DNA of 64,000 nt, taken from positions 124,001 through 188,000 of the forward strand of contig NZ_VOHD01000009.1 of NCBI RefSeq assembly GCF_007859395.1, read 5' to 3'. Shown piece after piece: positions 32,165 through 40,154 of this stretch; positions within the stretch are counted from its first letter, which is position 1; each line of letters begins with the position of its first letter. A program made the position numbers and the translations under genes. The notes beneath the pieces were generated by a model. The model searched no databases. It saw only the letters and a program-made list of their open reading frames with translations, and was not told where the DNA came from. The stretch is from Planomicrobium sp. CPCC 101110. Its GTDB lineage: Bacteria; Bacillota; Bacilli; Bacillales_A; Planococcaceae.

Positions 32165-32989
32165 TTATAAACCGGACTCGTCGATGTATTTTTTCAAAAT
32201 CTCATCGTACTCTCCACTATCCCGCAACTCTTGGAGTCCAGCGTTGACTTTTTCGAGCAGATCCCCGTTTTGCCCCTTTAATACTGCAATCCCGTACTGA
32301 TCGTTGGTCAAACGCTCGCCTACTGTTTTTAATTTAAGGTCCCTTTTGGTGATTGCATAAGCAATTACCGGATAATCTTCCAATAAAACATCTGCGTGGC
32401 CGTTTGCAACATCCAGAAACATTGAAGGGCTATCCTCGAAATCAGCAATTCTATAACCATATTCTTCTTGGTTTTCACGGGCAAATTTCGATCCTGTAGT
32501 TCCGTTTTTTACAGCGACCACTCTCCCTTCCAAATCCTCCAAAGAAGCCACTTCTGTATTTTCTGCATTAACTACAAGTGTCAAACCTGCATCAAAATAC
32601 GGTTCAGAGAAATCCAGAATTTCTTTCCTTTCATCCGTAATGCTCATTCCGGCAATGGCCAAGTCCAATTCACCAGATTCTAAAGACGGAATAATCCCTA
32701 CAAAATCCATTGGCCGCAGCTCAATATCAAGGTCTTGGCTTTGGGCAATCGCATTGATGATGTCAATGTCGATCCCCGTATATTCGCCTCCTACTTGAAA
32801 TTCAAATGGCGGGTAAGTTGTGTCAATGCCAACTAAGTACGCTCCTCCGCCATTGCCGCCTCCGCTTTCTCCATTCTCCTCGTCTGCTTTGTCCCCCCCT
32901 TCTTGTTGAGTTTGTCCACTTTCTGGTCCGCACGCAACTACAATTAGAATCAAGGTCAAAAGCAGCAAAAAGAAACTGAACTTTTTCAC
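32165..32989 (-). CDS. Amino acid ABC transporter substrate-binding lipoprotein (orphan)
   Basis: A 274-residue family 3 solute-binding protein. Lipoprotein signal: hydrophobic core LLLLTLILIVVAC with Cys at the lipobox, then a Gly/Glu-rich linker. The mature part shows YTGIDIDIINAIAQSQDLDIELRPMDFVGIIPSLESGELDLAIAGMSITDERKEILDFSEPYF, typical of basic/polar amino acid binding proteins. No permease or ATPase gene is adjacent, so its partner is elsewhere. A GTG start at 32989 is favoured by AAGGGG 8 bases upstream; a GTG at 32998 is too close to the site. Confidence 0.9.
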   Translation of the reverse strand: MKKFSFFLLLLTLILIVVACGPESGQTQQEGGDKADEENGESGGGNGGGAYLVGIDTTYPPFEFQVGGEYTGIDIDIINAIAQSQDLDIELRPMDFVGIIPSLESGELDLAIAGMSITDERKEILDFSEPYFDAGLTLVVNAENTEVASLEDLEGRVVAVKNGTTGSKFARENQEEYGYRIADFEDSPSMFLDVANGHADVLLEDYPVIAYAITKRDLKLKTVGERLTNDQYGIAVLKGQNGDLLEKVNAGLQELRDSGEYDEILKKYIDESGL

Positions 32990-33156
32990 CTTTCTCACCC
33001 CTTGTAGTTCTATTGCCTTCTATTTAATATAACATATTTTTTGTATTTTGTTATTCTTTTGACCTAAAAAGTTATACCACAATCCCAAAAATGTAAGATA
33101 TCCATTATCTTCTTACTTCTTGTTTCTTCTATACTTTGAAAGAAAAGATATTCGAA

Positions 33157-34254
33157 TTAGCTATCGGAGTTGACTCCATTCGCAATTTCCCTTTTTCTCC
33201 GGAGCCTCATAAAGAGCCGGAAATTGTGCACCAGTGTTTTCAGCACCGCATAGGACGGAATGGCGATCAGGAGGCCGATAAACCCGTAGAGTGCTGCCGA
33301 TACCAGCAGCAGCAGAATGATTGTCAGCGGATGGATATTCAAGCGGCTGCCCATAACGTTAGGCGTCACCAAGTTCCCTTCGAGCTGCTGCACAACAAAA
33401 AGTACTGCAAGCACTTTGAGAGCCATGAAAGGTTCCGGGCTGATCAATGCGACAAAAAGAGCCGGCACAACGCCGATCATCGGCCCAAGAAACGGGACAA
33501 TATTAAGGAACATCGCAAATACCGCCAGTGTTAATGCATACTCAAGTCCAATAATCACATAACCTATATACATCAGGACACCAACGACAACCGCTACAAT
33601 CACTTGGCTGACAATATAAGTAGAAAGAGCTTGGTCAGCGTCTTTTAAAACTTTCCTGCCTTCTGGCCTCCGGTCTTCCGAAAGATATTTCATCAAATGA
33701 GGAACCAGCTTCTCATCATCCCTTAACAGGAAGAACAAGATGAACGGGACAATGATTAAGACAAGGGCCACATTCATGACCATTGTGAAGATGCCCAAGA
33801 CATTTTCCATCAATCCGTCCGATAAGTTTTTTATGTGGCCAAGCGCCTGATTTTTCAACTCTGTTCCTGAAACCCCGCCAAATTGAATTTGTGAAAGGGC
33901 TTCCCCCGATTCTTCCGTCACTTCCTCCACTCGTTCTGGCGCAAGTTCCGCCAAGCCTTCAACTTGGCTCTTGATTAGCGGGCCAAAATAATAAACCAAT
34001 GTTGTAATAACAAGCACCATCAGCATGAATAATATGACGATTCCTGCATTTTTCGGCATATAGCGCATCAATAATCGCAGAAAAGGCCGAATCATATAAT
34101 ATAAAAGGCCGGCAATCAAAATCGGCGCAAAGATTGTTGCGATGATAATTTTGAACGGTATCCATACATAATCGATCCGCCCAAGAAAAAATAGGATAAC
34201 AACAGCGAAGAGAATTGCTGTTGCATACTCAAAGAAAGGTTTTCTGATCCACAT
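33157..34254 (-). CDS. AI-2E family transporter (UPF0118), copy 2
   Basis: A 365-residue paralogue of the protein at 10882-11964, with the same helix pattern and signature NIVPFLGPMIGVVPALFVALI... QQLEGNLVTPNVMGSRLNIHPLTIILLLLV. N-terminal pair of helices, central soluble loop with Glu-rich helix, then five to six C-terminal helices. Likely a permease or antiporter; the substrate is unknown. ATG at 34254 with AAAAGGGG upstream. Followed by a 167-base gap before the orphan binding protein; no terminator seen there. Confidence 0.9.
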   Translation of the reverse strand: MWIRKPFFEYATAILFAVVILFFLGRIDYVWIPFKIIIATIFAPILIAGLLYYMIRPFLRLLMRYMPKNAGIVILFMLMVLVITTLVYYFGPLIKSQVEGLAELAPERVEEVTEESGEALSQIQFGGVSGTELKNQALGHIKNLSDGLMENVLGIFTMVMNVALVLIIVPFILFFLLRDDEKLVPHLMKYLSEDRRPEGRKVLKDADQALSTYIVSQVIVAVVVGVLMYIGYVIIGLEYALTLAVFAMFLNIVPFLGPMIGVVPALFVALISPEPFMALKVLAVLFVVQQLEGNLVTPNVMGSRLNIHPLTIILLLLVSAALYGFIGLLIAIPSYAVLKTLVHNFRLFMRLRRKREIANGVNSDS

Positions 34255-34302
34255 TCCGTCTGCCCCTTTTCATATAGCTTGTTTATAGATTTCAGCAAAA
34301 AA

Positions 34303-34332
34303 AGCGGAAGCAAGGGTATCCCCGCTTCCGCT
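34303..34332 (-). terminator. Terminator of 93-residue protein gene
   Basis: AGCGGAAGC / GCTTCCGCT hairpin with TTTTTTT tail on the minus strand. Confidence 0.9.
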
Positions 34333-34345
34333 CTTTTGACTTTGC

Positions 34346-34627
34346 TTATTTGTCTTCTTCTAGTTCGCGCATTTCCCGGTGCGTTTGAGGAAAACCGTTT
34401 GCCTGCCATTCATCGCGATAAGCCGAGTCTAATTGCGTCAAGCCTTGTTCCGCAGGATCTACATCCGCATCCGGACTTTCCCGTTTATCGACTTCTTGGC
34501 TATTGCGCATATCCACGTCTTCTTCAACTTGTACTTGTTTTTTCGCTTGAACCGCCCGGAAAACAAAAAAGCCGGCTGCTGCAGCTAACGTACTTCCAAT
34601 CACTGTATTCATCGTTGAATTTTTCAT
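34346..34627 (-). CDS. Small membrane-anchored protein, unknown function
   Basis: A 93-residue protein starting MKNSTMNTVIGSTLAAAAGFFVFRAVQAKK, which gives one N-terminal helix, then a very acidic, probably disordered tail (VEEDVDMRNSQEVDKRESPDADVDP). No motif. Good GGAGGGA site upstream. Function cannot be inferred. Confidence 0.72.
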   Translation of the reverse strand: MKNSTMNTVIGSTLAAAAGFFVFRAVQAKKQVQVEEDVDMRNSQEVDKRESPDADVDPAEQGLTQLDSAYRDEWQANGFPQTHREMRELEEDK

Positions 34628-34726
34628 CTGAATCCCTCCACATTTAGAAACTTGATTGCTCTTCTCTTTCTTGTATACCCTAAAAAGCTGTTCTTAAATA
34701 CGAAAACAAAAGATTTTCGGTTTTCG

Positions 34727-35239
34727 TTACCCTTTCAATTGCCGCAGCGCCTTTTCTTCCGCCGGAATCCGGACCAACAGCAGCAGCATTGCATTTGCGA
34801 TGGTGAAAATCAGTGCAGTGCGCCATGCCCCGAATATCATGGGCAGCGAAGCAATTTCCAAGGCTACAACCACGTAATTCGGATGTGGAATCCAGCGGTA
34901 AGGTCCGCTTTTCACTTTTTCCGCTCCCGGCAAAACCAAAATTTTAGTGTTCCAGAAAGGTCCCAGGGAAGCCAAAGCCCATACACGCAAAATCTGGGCG
35001 ACAACAAAGAGAAGGAAAAAGAAGAGCCAGCCCCCGCCTCCGTCAGGCCCCATGTACAAGACTTCCGCAAGCAATGAAACGAAAAAAAGAATATGAAGCA
35101 AGACAATCCACTTGTAATGGGAAGCTCCCGCTTCAATTGCTCCTTGCTGTTTCATCCGCCGTTCATTGGATTTAGCATACATGACTTCCAGCAGGCGCTG
35201 CAGAATGACAAAGCCGAATACGATATAAAAAAAGGTCAT
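34727..35239 (-). CDS. bpsB: Isoprenylcysteine carboxyl methyltransferase family protein (BpsB-like)
   Basis: A 170-residue membrane methyltransferase of the ICMT family with four to five hydrophobic segments and the SAM-binding C-terminus (SGPYRWIPHPNYVVVALEIASLPM). B. subtilis BpsB (YpbQ, about 168 residues) methylates the alkylpyrones made by BpsA. The start overlaps the bpsA stop by 4 bases (ATGA), as in a coupled biosynthetic pair. Upstream in-frame ATG codons belong to the bpsA region. Confidence 0.9.
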   Translation of the reverse strand: MTFFYIVFGFVILQRLLEVMYAKSNERRMKQQGAIEAGASHYKWIVLLHILFFVSLLAEVLYMGPDGGGGWLFFFLLFVVAQILRVWALASLGPFWNTKILVLPGAEKVKSGPYRWIPHPNYVVVALEIASLPMIFGAWRTALIFTIANAMLLLLVRIPAEEKALRQLKG

Positions 35240-36306
35240 TGGCCCGATTCTCCCCATTCCAGCCAAAGCATTTCCGAGCTGAATCCGGGCCCCAAAGCTG
35301 TCAACAGCCCTTCTTCCCCCTGTTTTGGCTCTGCTTCCATAAATTCTTTGAGAACATATAAAACTGTCGGCGAAGACATATTCCCGTAATTCGCTAATAC
35401 GTTCCTGGAGATATCCGTTTTTTCATTTGAAATGCCAAGCGACTTTTCATAGGCGGCAAGCACTTTTTTACCACCGGGGTGGGCGACGAAATGGATAATA
35501 TCCGAAGAAGTTTTACCGAGTTTTTCTAAGAAGAGGTCCACATTCGGCTTGAGCCATTTCTCAATGATTTTCGGAATGTCCCGGGAAAAAACGACATGAA
35601 GGCCTTGGTCCTTTACATCCCATCCCATAACGTCTTCAGAGTCTTGCATCAATGTGGACTGGGTGTCTTTGATGAAAAAACCGGCTCCCTTTCCTTGCAC
35701 TTGCTCGCCAGTTACAAGAGCGCACGCGGCACCGTCGGCGAATAACGATGTTCCAATCAAGTTGCTTTTTGAGGTATCGGTGCGCTGGAACGTCAAGCTG
35801 CATAACTCAATGCACAGCACGAGAACTTTCGCTTCAGGATAAGCGCGGCAATAATCATGGGCACGGCTGATTCCAGATGCTCCCCCAGCACAGCCCAGGC
35901 CCCATAACGGAATGCGCTTAATGTGGGGAGGCAGCCGCAGCTCGTTCATAATCCGTGCATCAATGGTCGGCGTCGACATGCCGGAACTTGATACGAAGAT
36001 GAAAGCGTCGATCTCTTCTTTTTCCACTTCTGATTCTTCCAGGCAACGGGCAACAGCGCGGCTGCCCATCCGTACGGCTTCTTCGACATAGCGCTGATTT
36101 TTTTCCTCAAGTCCACGCTCTTTTTCGAACCAATCAAGCGGAGCCGCAAAATACCTACCTTCGATCTGGCCGTTGCCAAATACCCGCAGCAGCCTTTCAA
36201 TATCATCATAATGCCCGCCAAAAAGATTGCGTACGACCCCGACGATCTCTTTTTGGTCAACATAATAAGGGGCGTTTTCAATGACTACATTCCGGATGAA
36301 TGACAT
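35236..36306 (-). CDS. bpsA: Type III polyketide synthase (BpsA-like, chalcone/stilbene synthase family)
   Basis: A 356-residue thiolase-fold enzyme. The triad is readable: Cys in WGLGCAGGASG, His in FVAHPGGKKVL and Asn in NYGNMSSPTVL. BpsA condenses long-chain acyl-CoA with malonyl and methylmalonyl units into triketide pyrones; the partner bpsB methylates them. The pair order matches B. subtilis. Products are small aromatic lipids associated with the membrane; a physiological role is unclear. Ribosome binding site AAAGGAGG precedes the ATG. Confidence 0.93.
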   Translation of the reverse strand: MSFIRNVVIENAPYYVDQKEIVGVVRNLFGGHYDDIERLLRVFGNGQIEGRYFAAPLDWFEKERGLEEKNQRYVEEAVRMGSRAVARCLEESEVEKEEIDAFIFVSSSGMSTPTIDARIMNELRLPPHIKRIPLWGLGCAGGASGISRAHDYCRAYPEAKVLVLCIELCSLTFQRTDTSKSNLIGTSLFADGAACALVTGEQVQGKGAGFFIKDTQSTLMQDSEDVMGWDVKDQGLHVVFSRDIPKIIEKWLKPNVDLFLEKLGKTSSDIIHFVAHPGGKKVLAAYEKSLGISNEKTDISRNVLANYGNMSSPTVLYVLKEFMEAEPKQGEEGLLTALGPGFSSEMLWLEWGESGQ

Positions 36307-36337
36307 CGGCTTTCCTCCTTTTTCTTTTCGGTTTAAA

Positions 36338-36363
36338 AAGCCATCCTCTAAAAAGGACGGCTT
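36338..36363 (-). terminator. Terminator of DJ-1/PfpI gene
   Basis: AAGCCGTCCT / AGGATGGCTT on the minus strand (one mismatch-like G-T pair) with TTTAAACCG tail; separates the DJ-1 gene from bpsA. Confidence 0.8.
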
Positions 36364-36442
36364 GCCGGTTCATTGCAGTTGTTCCATTCTGCTGAGTTAT
36401 CTAAAAATTTACCCTGACCTTATGCAATCTAAACGCACAGGC

Positions 36443-37135
36443 TCAAGCCGTCCCGGTTTTAAGCTGTTCAATTACTTTCAGCGCAACGCCTCTAGCGGAT
36501 GCGGGATTTTGGCCGGTAACAATTTTTCCGGATACCACGACACATTCGGTCAGCGGAAGCGCTGCCTGTTTGAACAGAACCCCTTGTTCTTTCATGGCTT
36601 GCTCAAGCGAGAAGGGGATGAAGCTGTATAACCCCATCACTTTTTCTTCGCGGTCGGTGAAGCCGGTGACCACATGCCCTGAAAGAATCGGGCGCTCCCC
36701 TGTCAAGTGGACATTCAGCAAGCCGCTTGGCCCATGGCAGACCGCTGATACCACTCCCCCGTTTTTGAAAATCGTCCTAGTGAGTTCTTGAAGGCCTTTG
36801 TTGTTCGGAAAATCCCACATGGTTCCGTGTCCGCCGGTAAAATAGATGGCATCGTATTCATTGCCATCGATCTGGCTTGGAACCAGCGGCTGTTTCAGCC
36901 GGTCCATCAAACTATCATCCATATAATAATGTCTGGTTTTCTTATTGGTTAAAACGGCCAAGAGACTTCTTGGATCGATTGGCACCCGTGTCGAAGCGGT
37001 ACTGACGATGTCGACTTCAAATTCATTTTTGACTTCATGGTAAAAATCCGTCAGCTCCCTCAGCCATAGACCGGTCATTTTTCCTGGCACTCCGAGCGAG
37101 GCGTTATTCGTTACCGCTATTAAAATTTTTTTCAT
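36443..37135 (-). CDS. DJ-1/PfpI family protein (Hsp31-like glyoxalase III / deglycase type)
   Basis: A 230-residue member of the class I glutamine amidotransferase-like superfamily. Nucleophile elbow AVCHGPSGLL gives the Cys, with the preceding FTGGHGTMWDFP loop and a Glu in LRELTDFYHEV. Family members convert methylglyoxal to lactate or repair glycated proteins; others are chaperones, so the exact role is uncertain. AAGGGG upstream of the ATG. Single-gene unit. Confidence 0.9.
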   Translation of the reverse strand: MKKILIAVTNNASLGVPGKMTGLWLRELTDFYHEVKNEFEVDIVSTASTRVPIDPRSLLAVLTNKKTRHYYMDDSLMDRLKQPLVPSQIDGNEYDAIYFTGGHGTMWDFPNNKGLQELTRTIFKNGGVVSAVCHGPSGLLNVHLTGERPILSGHVVTGFTDREEKVMGLYSFIPFSLEQAMKEQGVLFKQAALPLTECVVVSGKIVTGQNPASARGVALKVIEQLKTGTA

Positions 37136-37240
37136 ACTAATCCCCTTTCAGCCGGATAAGCCCTTTTTCTTCGTATTCCCTTTAAGCCATAATTTACTCA
37201 TTGTTCACTTGAATCCCGGTGAAAGATTATTTGAAATAAA

Positions 37241-37278
37241 AAAGATAGAGCCGAAGGGCAAGAGCCGACTCTATCTTT
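37241..37278 (-). terminator. Terminator of UPF0178/DUF1836 operon
   Basis: AAAGATAGAG / CTCTATCTTT outer stem with a partly paired loop, TTTTTT tail; overlaps the yqxD-like stop. Confidence 0.85.
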
Positions 37279-37726
37279 CAAATTTCGAAGTAATCTCTTC
37301 AAGCAGATCCACTAATTTCAATTCGAATTCCTCATTGTCTTCCTGGCGCCTTTTCTTAGGGCCTTTCATACGTCCGCCCGCTTGGCGGATTTTTTTAGCC
37401 ACATGGCGCCCATATAGCAGCTGGTCTATGTTTTCATCTGAATAAACGCGCCCATTTTGATCGATGGGATAACCTTGTTTAGCCAGAACCATGGCCGCTA
37501 GACCATAGTCTTGAGTGACCACTACATCGCCTTTTTGGACCCGGTTGACCAAAACAAAGTCGACCGCATCCGCGCCTTTCGAAACAGTGACCGTTTCCGC
37601 CCCTTCCCGCTGCATATCATGGGCTGTATCACACAATAACAGAACAGGCAGCCCGAAACGTTTCGCCGCTGCAATGGTCAAGTCCACTACCGGACAGCCA
37701 TCCGCATCGATGAGTATTTTCGCCAT
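37271..37726 (-). CDS. yqxD: UPF0178 family protein (YaiI/YqxD)
   Basis: A 151-residue protein of the NYN/PIN-like UPF0178 family: MAKILIDADGCPVVDLTI and VVTQDYGLAAMVLAKQGYPIDQNGRVYS with conserved acidic residues suggesting nuclease fold. The biochemical role is unproven. Its ATG shares one base with the stop of the DUF1836 gene (TGATG), so the two are translated together. Confidence 0.9.
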   Translation of the reverse strand: MAKILIDADGCPVVDLTIAAAKRFGLPVLLLCDTAHDMQREGAETVTVSKGADAVDFVLVNRVQKGDVVVTQDYGLAAMVLAKQGYPIDQNGRVYSDENIDQLLYGRHVAKKIRQAGGRMKGPKKRRQEDNEEFELKLVDLLEEITSKFER

Positions 37727-38298
37727 CAGCTGTTCACCCTTTCATTCATCTCATCCAGCAGTTTTTCCGCCGCGCGTTTGTACAAATTGCTTGTGTGGAC
37801 CAATGAGGCGATCAAAAGCACACGATCAAATTCCTTCATTTCTCCAGCTTCATGCATTTGCTTGGCCACCCCTTCCTCCTGCCGCTCCAGCTCTTTCGCA
37901 AAACTTTCGACGTTGCCTTTTTGCAGATGCAGGTAACTCTCATAGAAAGGCTGCAGATCCATGCCCTTCTGGCCAGCTTTTTCATTGATGCCGTCAAGTA
38001 CTTGCTTGATGTCATTGATCGACAACACACTTTTCATCTGATAGATCAAAGAGATTAACATAATATGGTTGCGGGAATATTTTTTATTGTGCGGCGGATA
38101 AAACAGTTTCCCTTTGGCATAATTGTTGATCATGGTCTTGGTCAGGATTTTTTCTTCATTGTTTCTTTTGGATTCAGCAAAGCCTGTTTCAAACAATTGA
38201 ATCACTTGATCGATGTATAAATCTATTCTAGGAATATCTTCTGCTGGAATCTGGCTTTGAAAAGCCCGCTTATCAAATGGCTCTTTTCGGTTTTCCAA
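37726..38298 (-). CDS. DUF1836 domain protein
   Basis: A 190-residue cytoplasmic protein containing DUF1836 (MINNYAKGKLFYPPHNKKYSRNHIMLISLIYQMKSVLSINDIKQVLDGI), which resembles a MerR-like or winged DNA-binding helix arrangement; regulatory role is inference. Coupled to the UPF0178 gene. Confidence 0.82.
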   Translation of the reverse strand: MENRKEPFDKRAFQSQIPAEDIPRIDLYIDQVIQLFETGFAESKRNNEEKILTKTMINNYAKGKLFYPPHNKKYSRNHIMLISLIYQMKSVLSINDIKQVLDGINEKAGQKGMDLQPFYESYLHLQKGNVESFAKELERQEEGVAKQMHEAGEMKEFDRVLLIASLVHTSNLYKRAAEKLLDEMNERVNS

Positions 38299-38364
38299 TT
38301 GTCGTCCTCCTCACCTGCTGCTTGATAGTCATTATTTTACCTTATCATTGAATATCCTCCAAGC

Positions 38365-38415
38365 TTGACTAGCAAAAATAATGCGTATATCATTATAAGT
38401 AGTTTTAAAAACTAC
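38365..38415 (+). promoter_or_regulatory. Promoter and palindrome upstream of hemolysin III gene
   Basis: TTGACT (38365-38370), 17-base spacer, TATCAT (38388-38393), followed by the inverted repeat GTAGTTTT-A-AAAACTAC (38399-38415) at the expected start point. The repeat is either an operator or a 5' hairpin of the mRNA. Confidence 0.7.
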
Positions 38416-38436
38416 GTAAAAAGAGGAGCGTATATT

Positions 38437-39084
38437 ATGTCTGTTTACATACGAGAACCTTTCAATGCATTGTCCCATTTAGCAGGGGCTGTCCTGTCAT
38501 TTATCGCATTTTGCGCCATGGTGTTAAAAGCAGCATACGCCGATGCACCTGGCTTGCATGTCGCAGCCGTCATGATTTTTGGCATCAGTTTAATGTGCCT
38601 TTATACCGCGTCCGCCCTTTATCACGCAGCAATAGCTGCACCGAGGACTATCGCTTTTCTTCGAAAACTTGATCATTCCATGATTTTCGCTCTTATCGCG
38701 GGTTCATATGCCCCGTTTTGCCTGATTGCTCTTTCCGGAACGCTCGGCTGGGTGTTGTTCGCTCTTGTAGCTGTCTTCGGCATCAGCGGCATTTTGTTTA
38801 AAATGGTTTGGTTCCATTCCCCCCGCTGGCTTTCGACTGCGCTTTACATTGCCATGGGCTGGATCATCATCTTTGCAATTGTGCCGCTTGCCGCGAGCAT
38901 GCCGATCAGCGGTTTGCTTTGGCTGGTCGCTGGAGGGCTTTTCTATACGATAGGCGGAATCATCTATGGCTTAAAGCCTGATTTTTTGTCTTCAAAATAT
39001 TTAGGATTCCATGAAATTTTCCACCTGTTTATTCTGCTCGGAAGCTTATGCCATTTCATCTCGGTTTACTTTTATGTTTTGTAG
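38437..39084 (+). CDS. Hemolysin III family membrane protein (PAQR-like)
   Basis: A 215-residue protein with seven hydrophobic helices. Family landmarks: EPFNALSHLAGAVLSF, YTASALYHA, RKLDHSMIFALIAGSYAPFCL and the C-terminal GFHEIFHLFILLGSLCHF with paired His residues that bind zinc in the PAQR superfamily. B. subtilis YplQ belongs here. Haemolysis is not implied; the function is unclear. The ATG at 38437 has AGAGGAG upstream; the longer in-frame form covers the promoter. Confidence 0.9.
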   Translation: MSVYIREPFNALSHLAGAVLSFIAFCAMVLKAAYADAPGLHVAAVMIFGISLMCLYTASALYHAAIAAPRTIAFLRKLDHSMIFALIAGSYAPFCLIALSGTLGWVLFALVAVFGISGILFKMVWFHSPRWLSTALYIAMGWIIIFAIVPLAASMPISGLLWLVAGGLFYTIGGIIYGLKPDFLSSKYLGFHEIFHLFILLGSLCHFISVYFYVL

Positions 39085-39157
39085 ATCAGATGGGCGAAGA
39101 CAGCAGCACATGCTCCATGCCGATTCAGCAAGAAGACATTAGCATAGCCCGAAATTC

Positions 39158-39201
39158 AAAAGACCTGTCCTTCTCATAAAAAAAAGAAGGACAGGTCTTT
39201 T
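39158..39201. terminator. Bidirectional terminator
   Basis: AAAAGACCTGTCCTTCT / AGAAGGACAGGTCTTTT, 17-base arms, shared by the rightward hemolysin III and leftward RsbR-like genes. Confidence 0.93.
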
Positions 39202-39206
39202 GGCTG

Positions 39207-40043
39207 CTAGTTTCCATAGGTCTCCAACGCCCGCATCAAGTTGGCCTGGATTTTGATGTCTTTGAAATTGATGCCCAGGGTTACCGCCGTTTGGGCGATT
39301 TCTGGACGGATGCCGGAAAGGACAGATTGAACACCGATTATTTTCAATGAAGCCATCAGCTGGAACAATTGCTGGGCGACCATTGTATCGATAATTGCCA
39401 CGGCAGACAAATCGATGTACAAGGTATGCAGCTGCCGCTTCGCACTTTGTTCAAGCGCCGTTTCCAAGATGACTTTGGCCCGGTGGGTATCAATATCGCC
39501 AACAAGCGGCAGAATCCCTACCCCTTTTTTTATGGGAATGACCGGACTGCTCAGTTCGTTAATCATAGCTTGCTGGCTGGCCAAAATTTTCTGGGTCGCT
39601 TCATGATGATGGATAGCAAAAATTTCAATGATATAGTCAAAAGCATGGTTGATCGCCTCACTCCAACGCAATGCGTCCTCACTCCTAGCGTTAGGGTTCT
39701 CCTCAAAGAACTTCCGGACGAACCCCCAGTAAATGCCTCTGAAAATCCGCAGCTGGGCAATGACTTCATGAAGCGGAACTGCTTGTTGGACGCGTTCTTT
39801 GGCCACTGTTTCCACCCATTCTTCGATAAAGCTGCCATATTCTTCTCGTCCTTGTACAAAGACTAAAGAAACTGCTTCGATGAATTTCGCGTTCTGCATT
39901 CTCAACTGCTTTTCAACCTGAACCGCTGCATTCTTCGAATAAGTGGAGCCGTCCGCTTTTATACGTTTGCTGAGCCACTCATCTGTCAAATGGCTTGTAT
40001 TTTGAATCATAAATCCATATAGATCTTTGCTGATTTGGCCCAT
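39207..40043 (-). CDS. RsbR family stressosome protein
   Basis: A 278-residue protein: N-terminal globin-like non-haem sensor domain (about 1-150) and C-terminal STAS domain (about 160-275). Both Thr phosphorylation sites of RsbR proteins are conserved, in GDIDTHRAK and in IIDTMVAQQL. Length equals B. subtilis RsbRD (YqhA). RsbR paralogues with RsbS form the stressosome that releases RsbT to activate sigma-B. Ribosome binding site AAAGGGG. Single-gene unit. Confidence 0.92.
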   Translation of the reverse strand: MGQISKDLYGFMIQNTSHLTDEWLSKRIKADGSTYSKNAAVQVEKQLRMQNAKFIEAVSLVFVQGREEYGSFIEEWVETVAKERVQQAVPLHEVIAQLRIFRGIYWGFVRKFFEENPNARSEDALRWSEAINHAFDYIIEIFAIHHHEATQKILASQQAMINELSSPVIPIKKGVGILPLVGDIDTHRAKVILETALEQSAKRQLHTLYIDLSAVAIIDTMVAQQLFQLMASLKIIGVQSVLSGIRPEIAQTAVTLGINFKDIKIQANLMRALETYGN

Positions 40044-40114
40044 TGTTTATAAATCCCCTTTTTCATTGTACTTTCATAGTATAAGAAAAGATGGGGATTA
40101 TCCACTGATTACTG

Positions 40115-40148
40115 AAAAAGGCCTTCTGCATCTGCAGAAGGCCTTTTT
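40115..40148 (-). terminator. Terminator of MarR-MFS operon
   Basis: AAAAAGGCCTTCTGCA / TGCAGAAGGCCTTTTT with a 2-base centre. Confidence 0.93.
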
Positions 40149-40154
40149 CAACGT

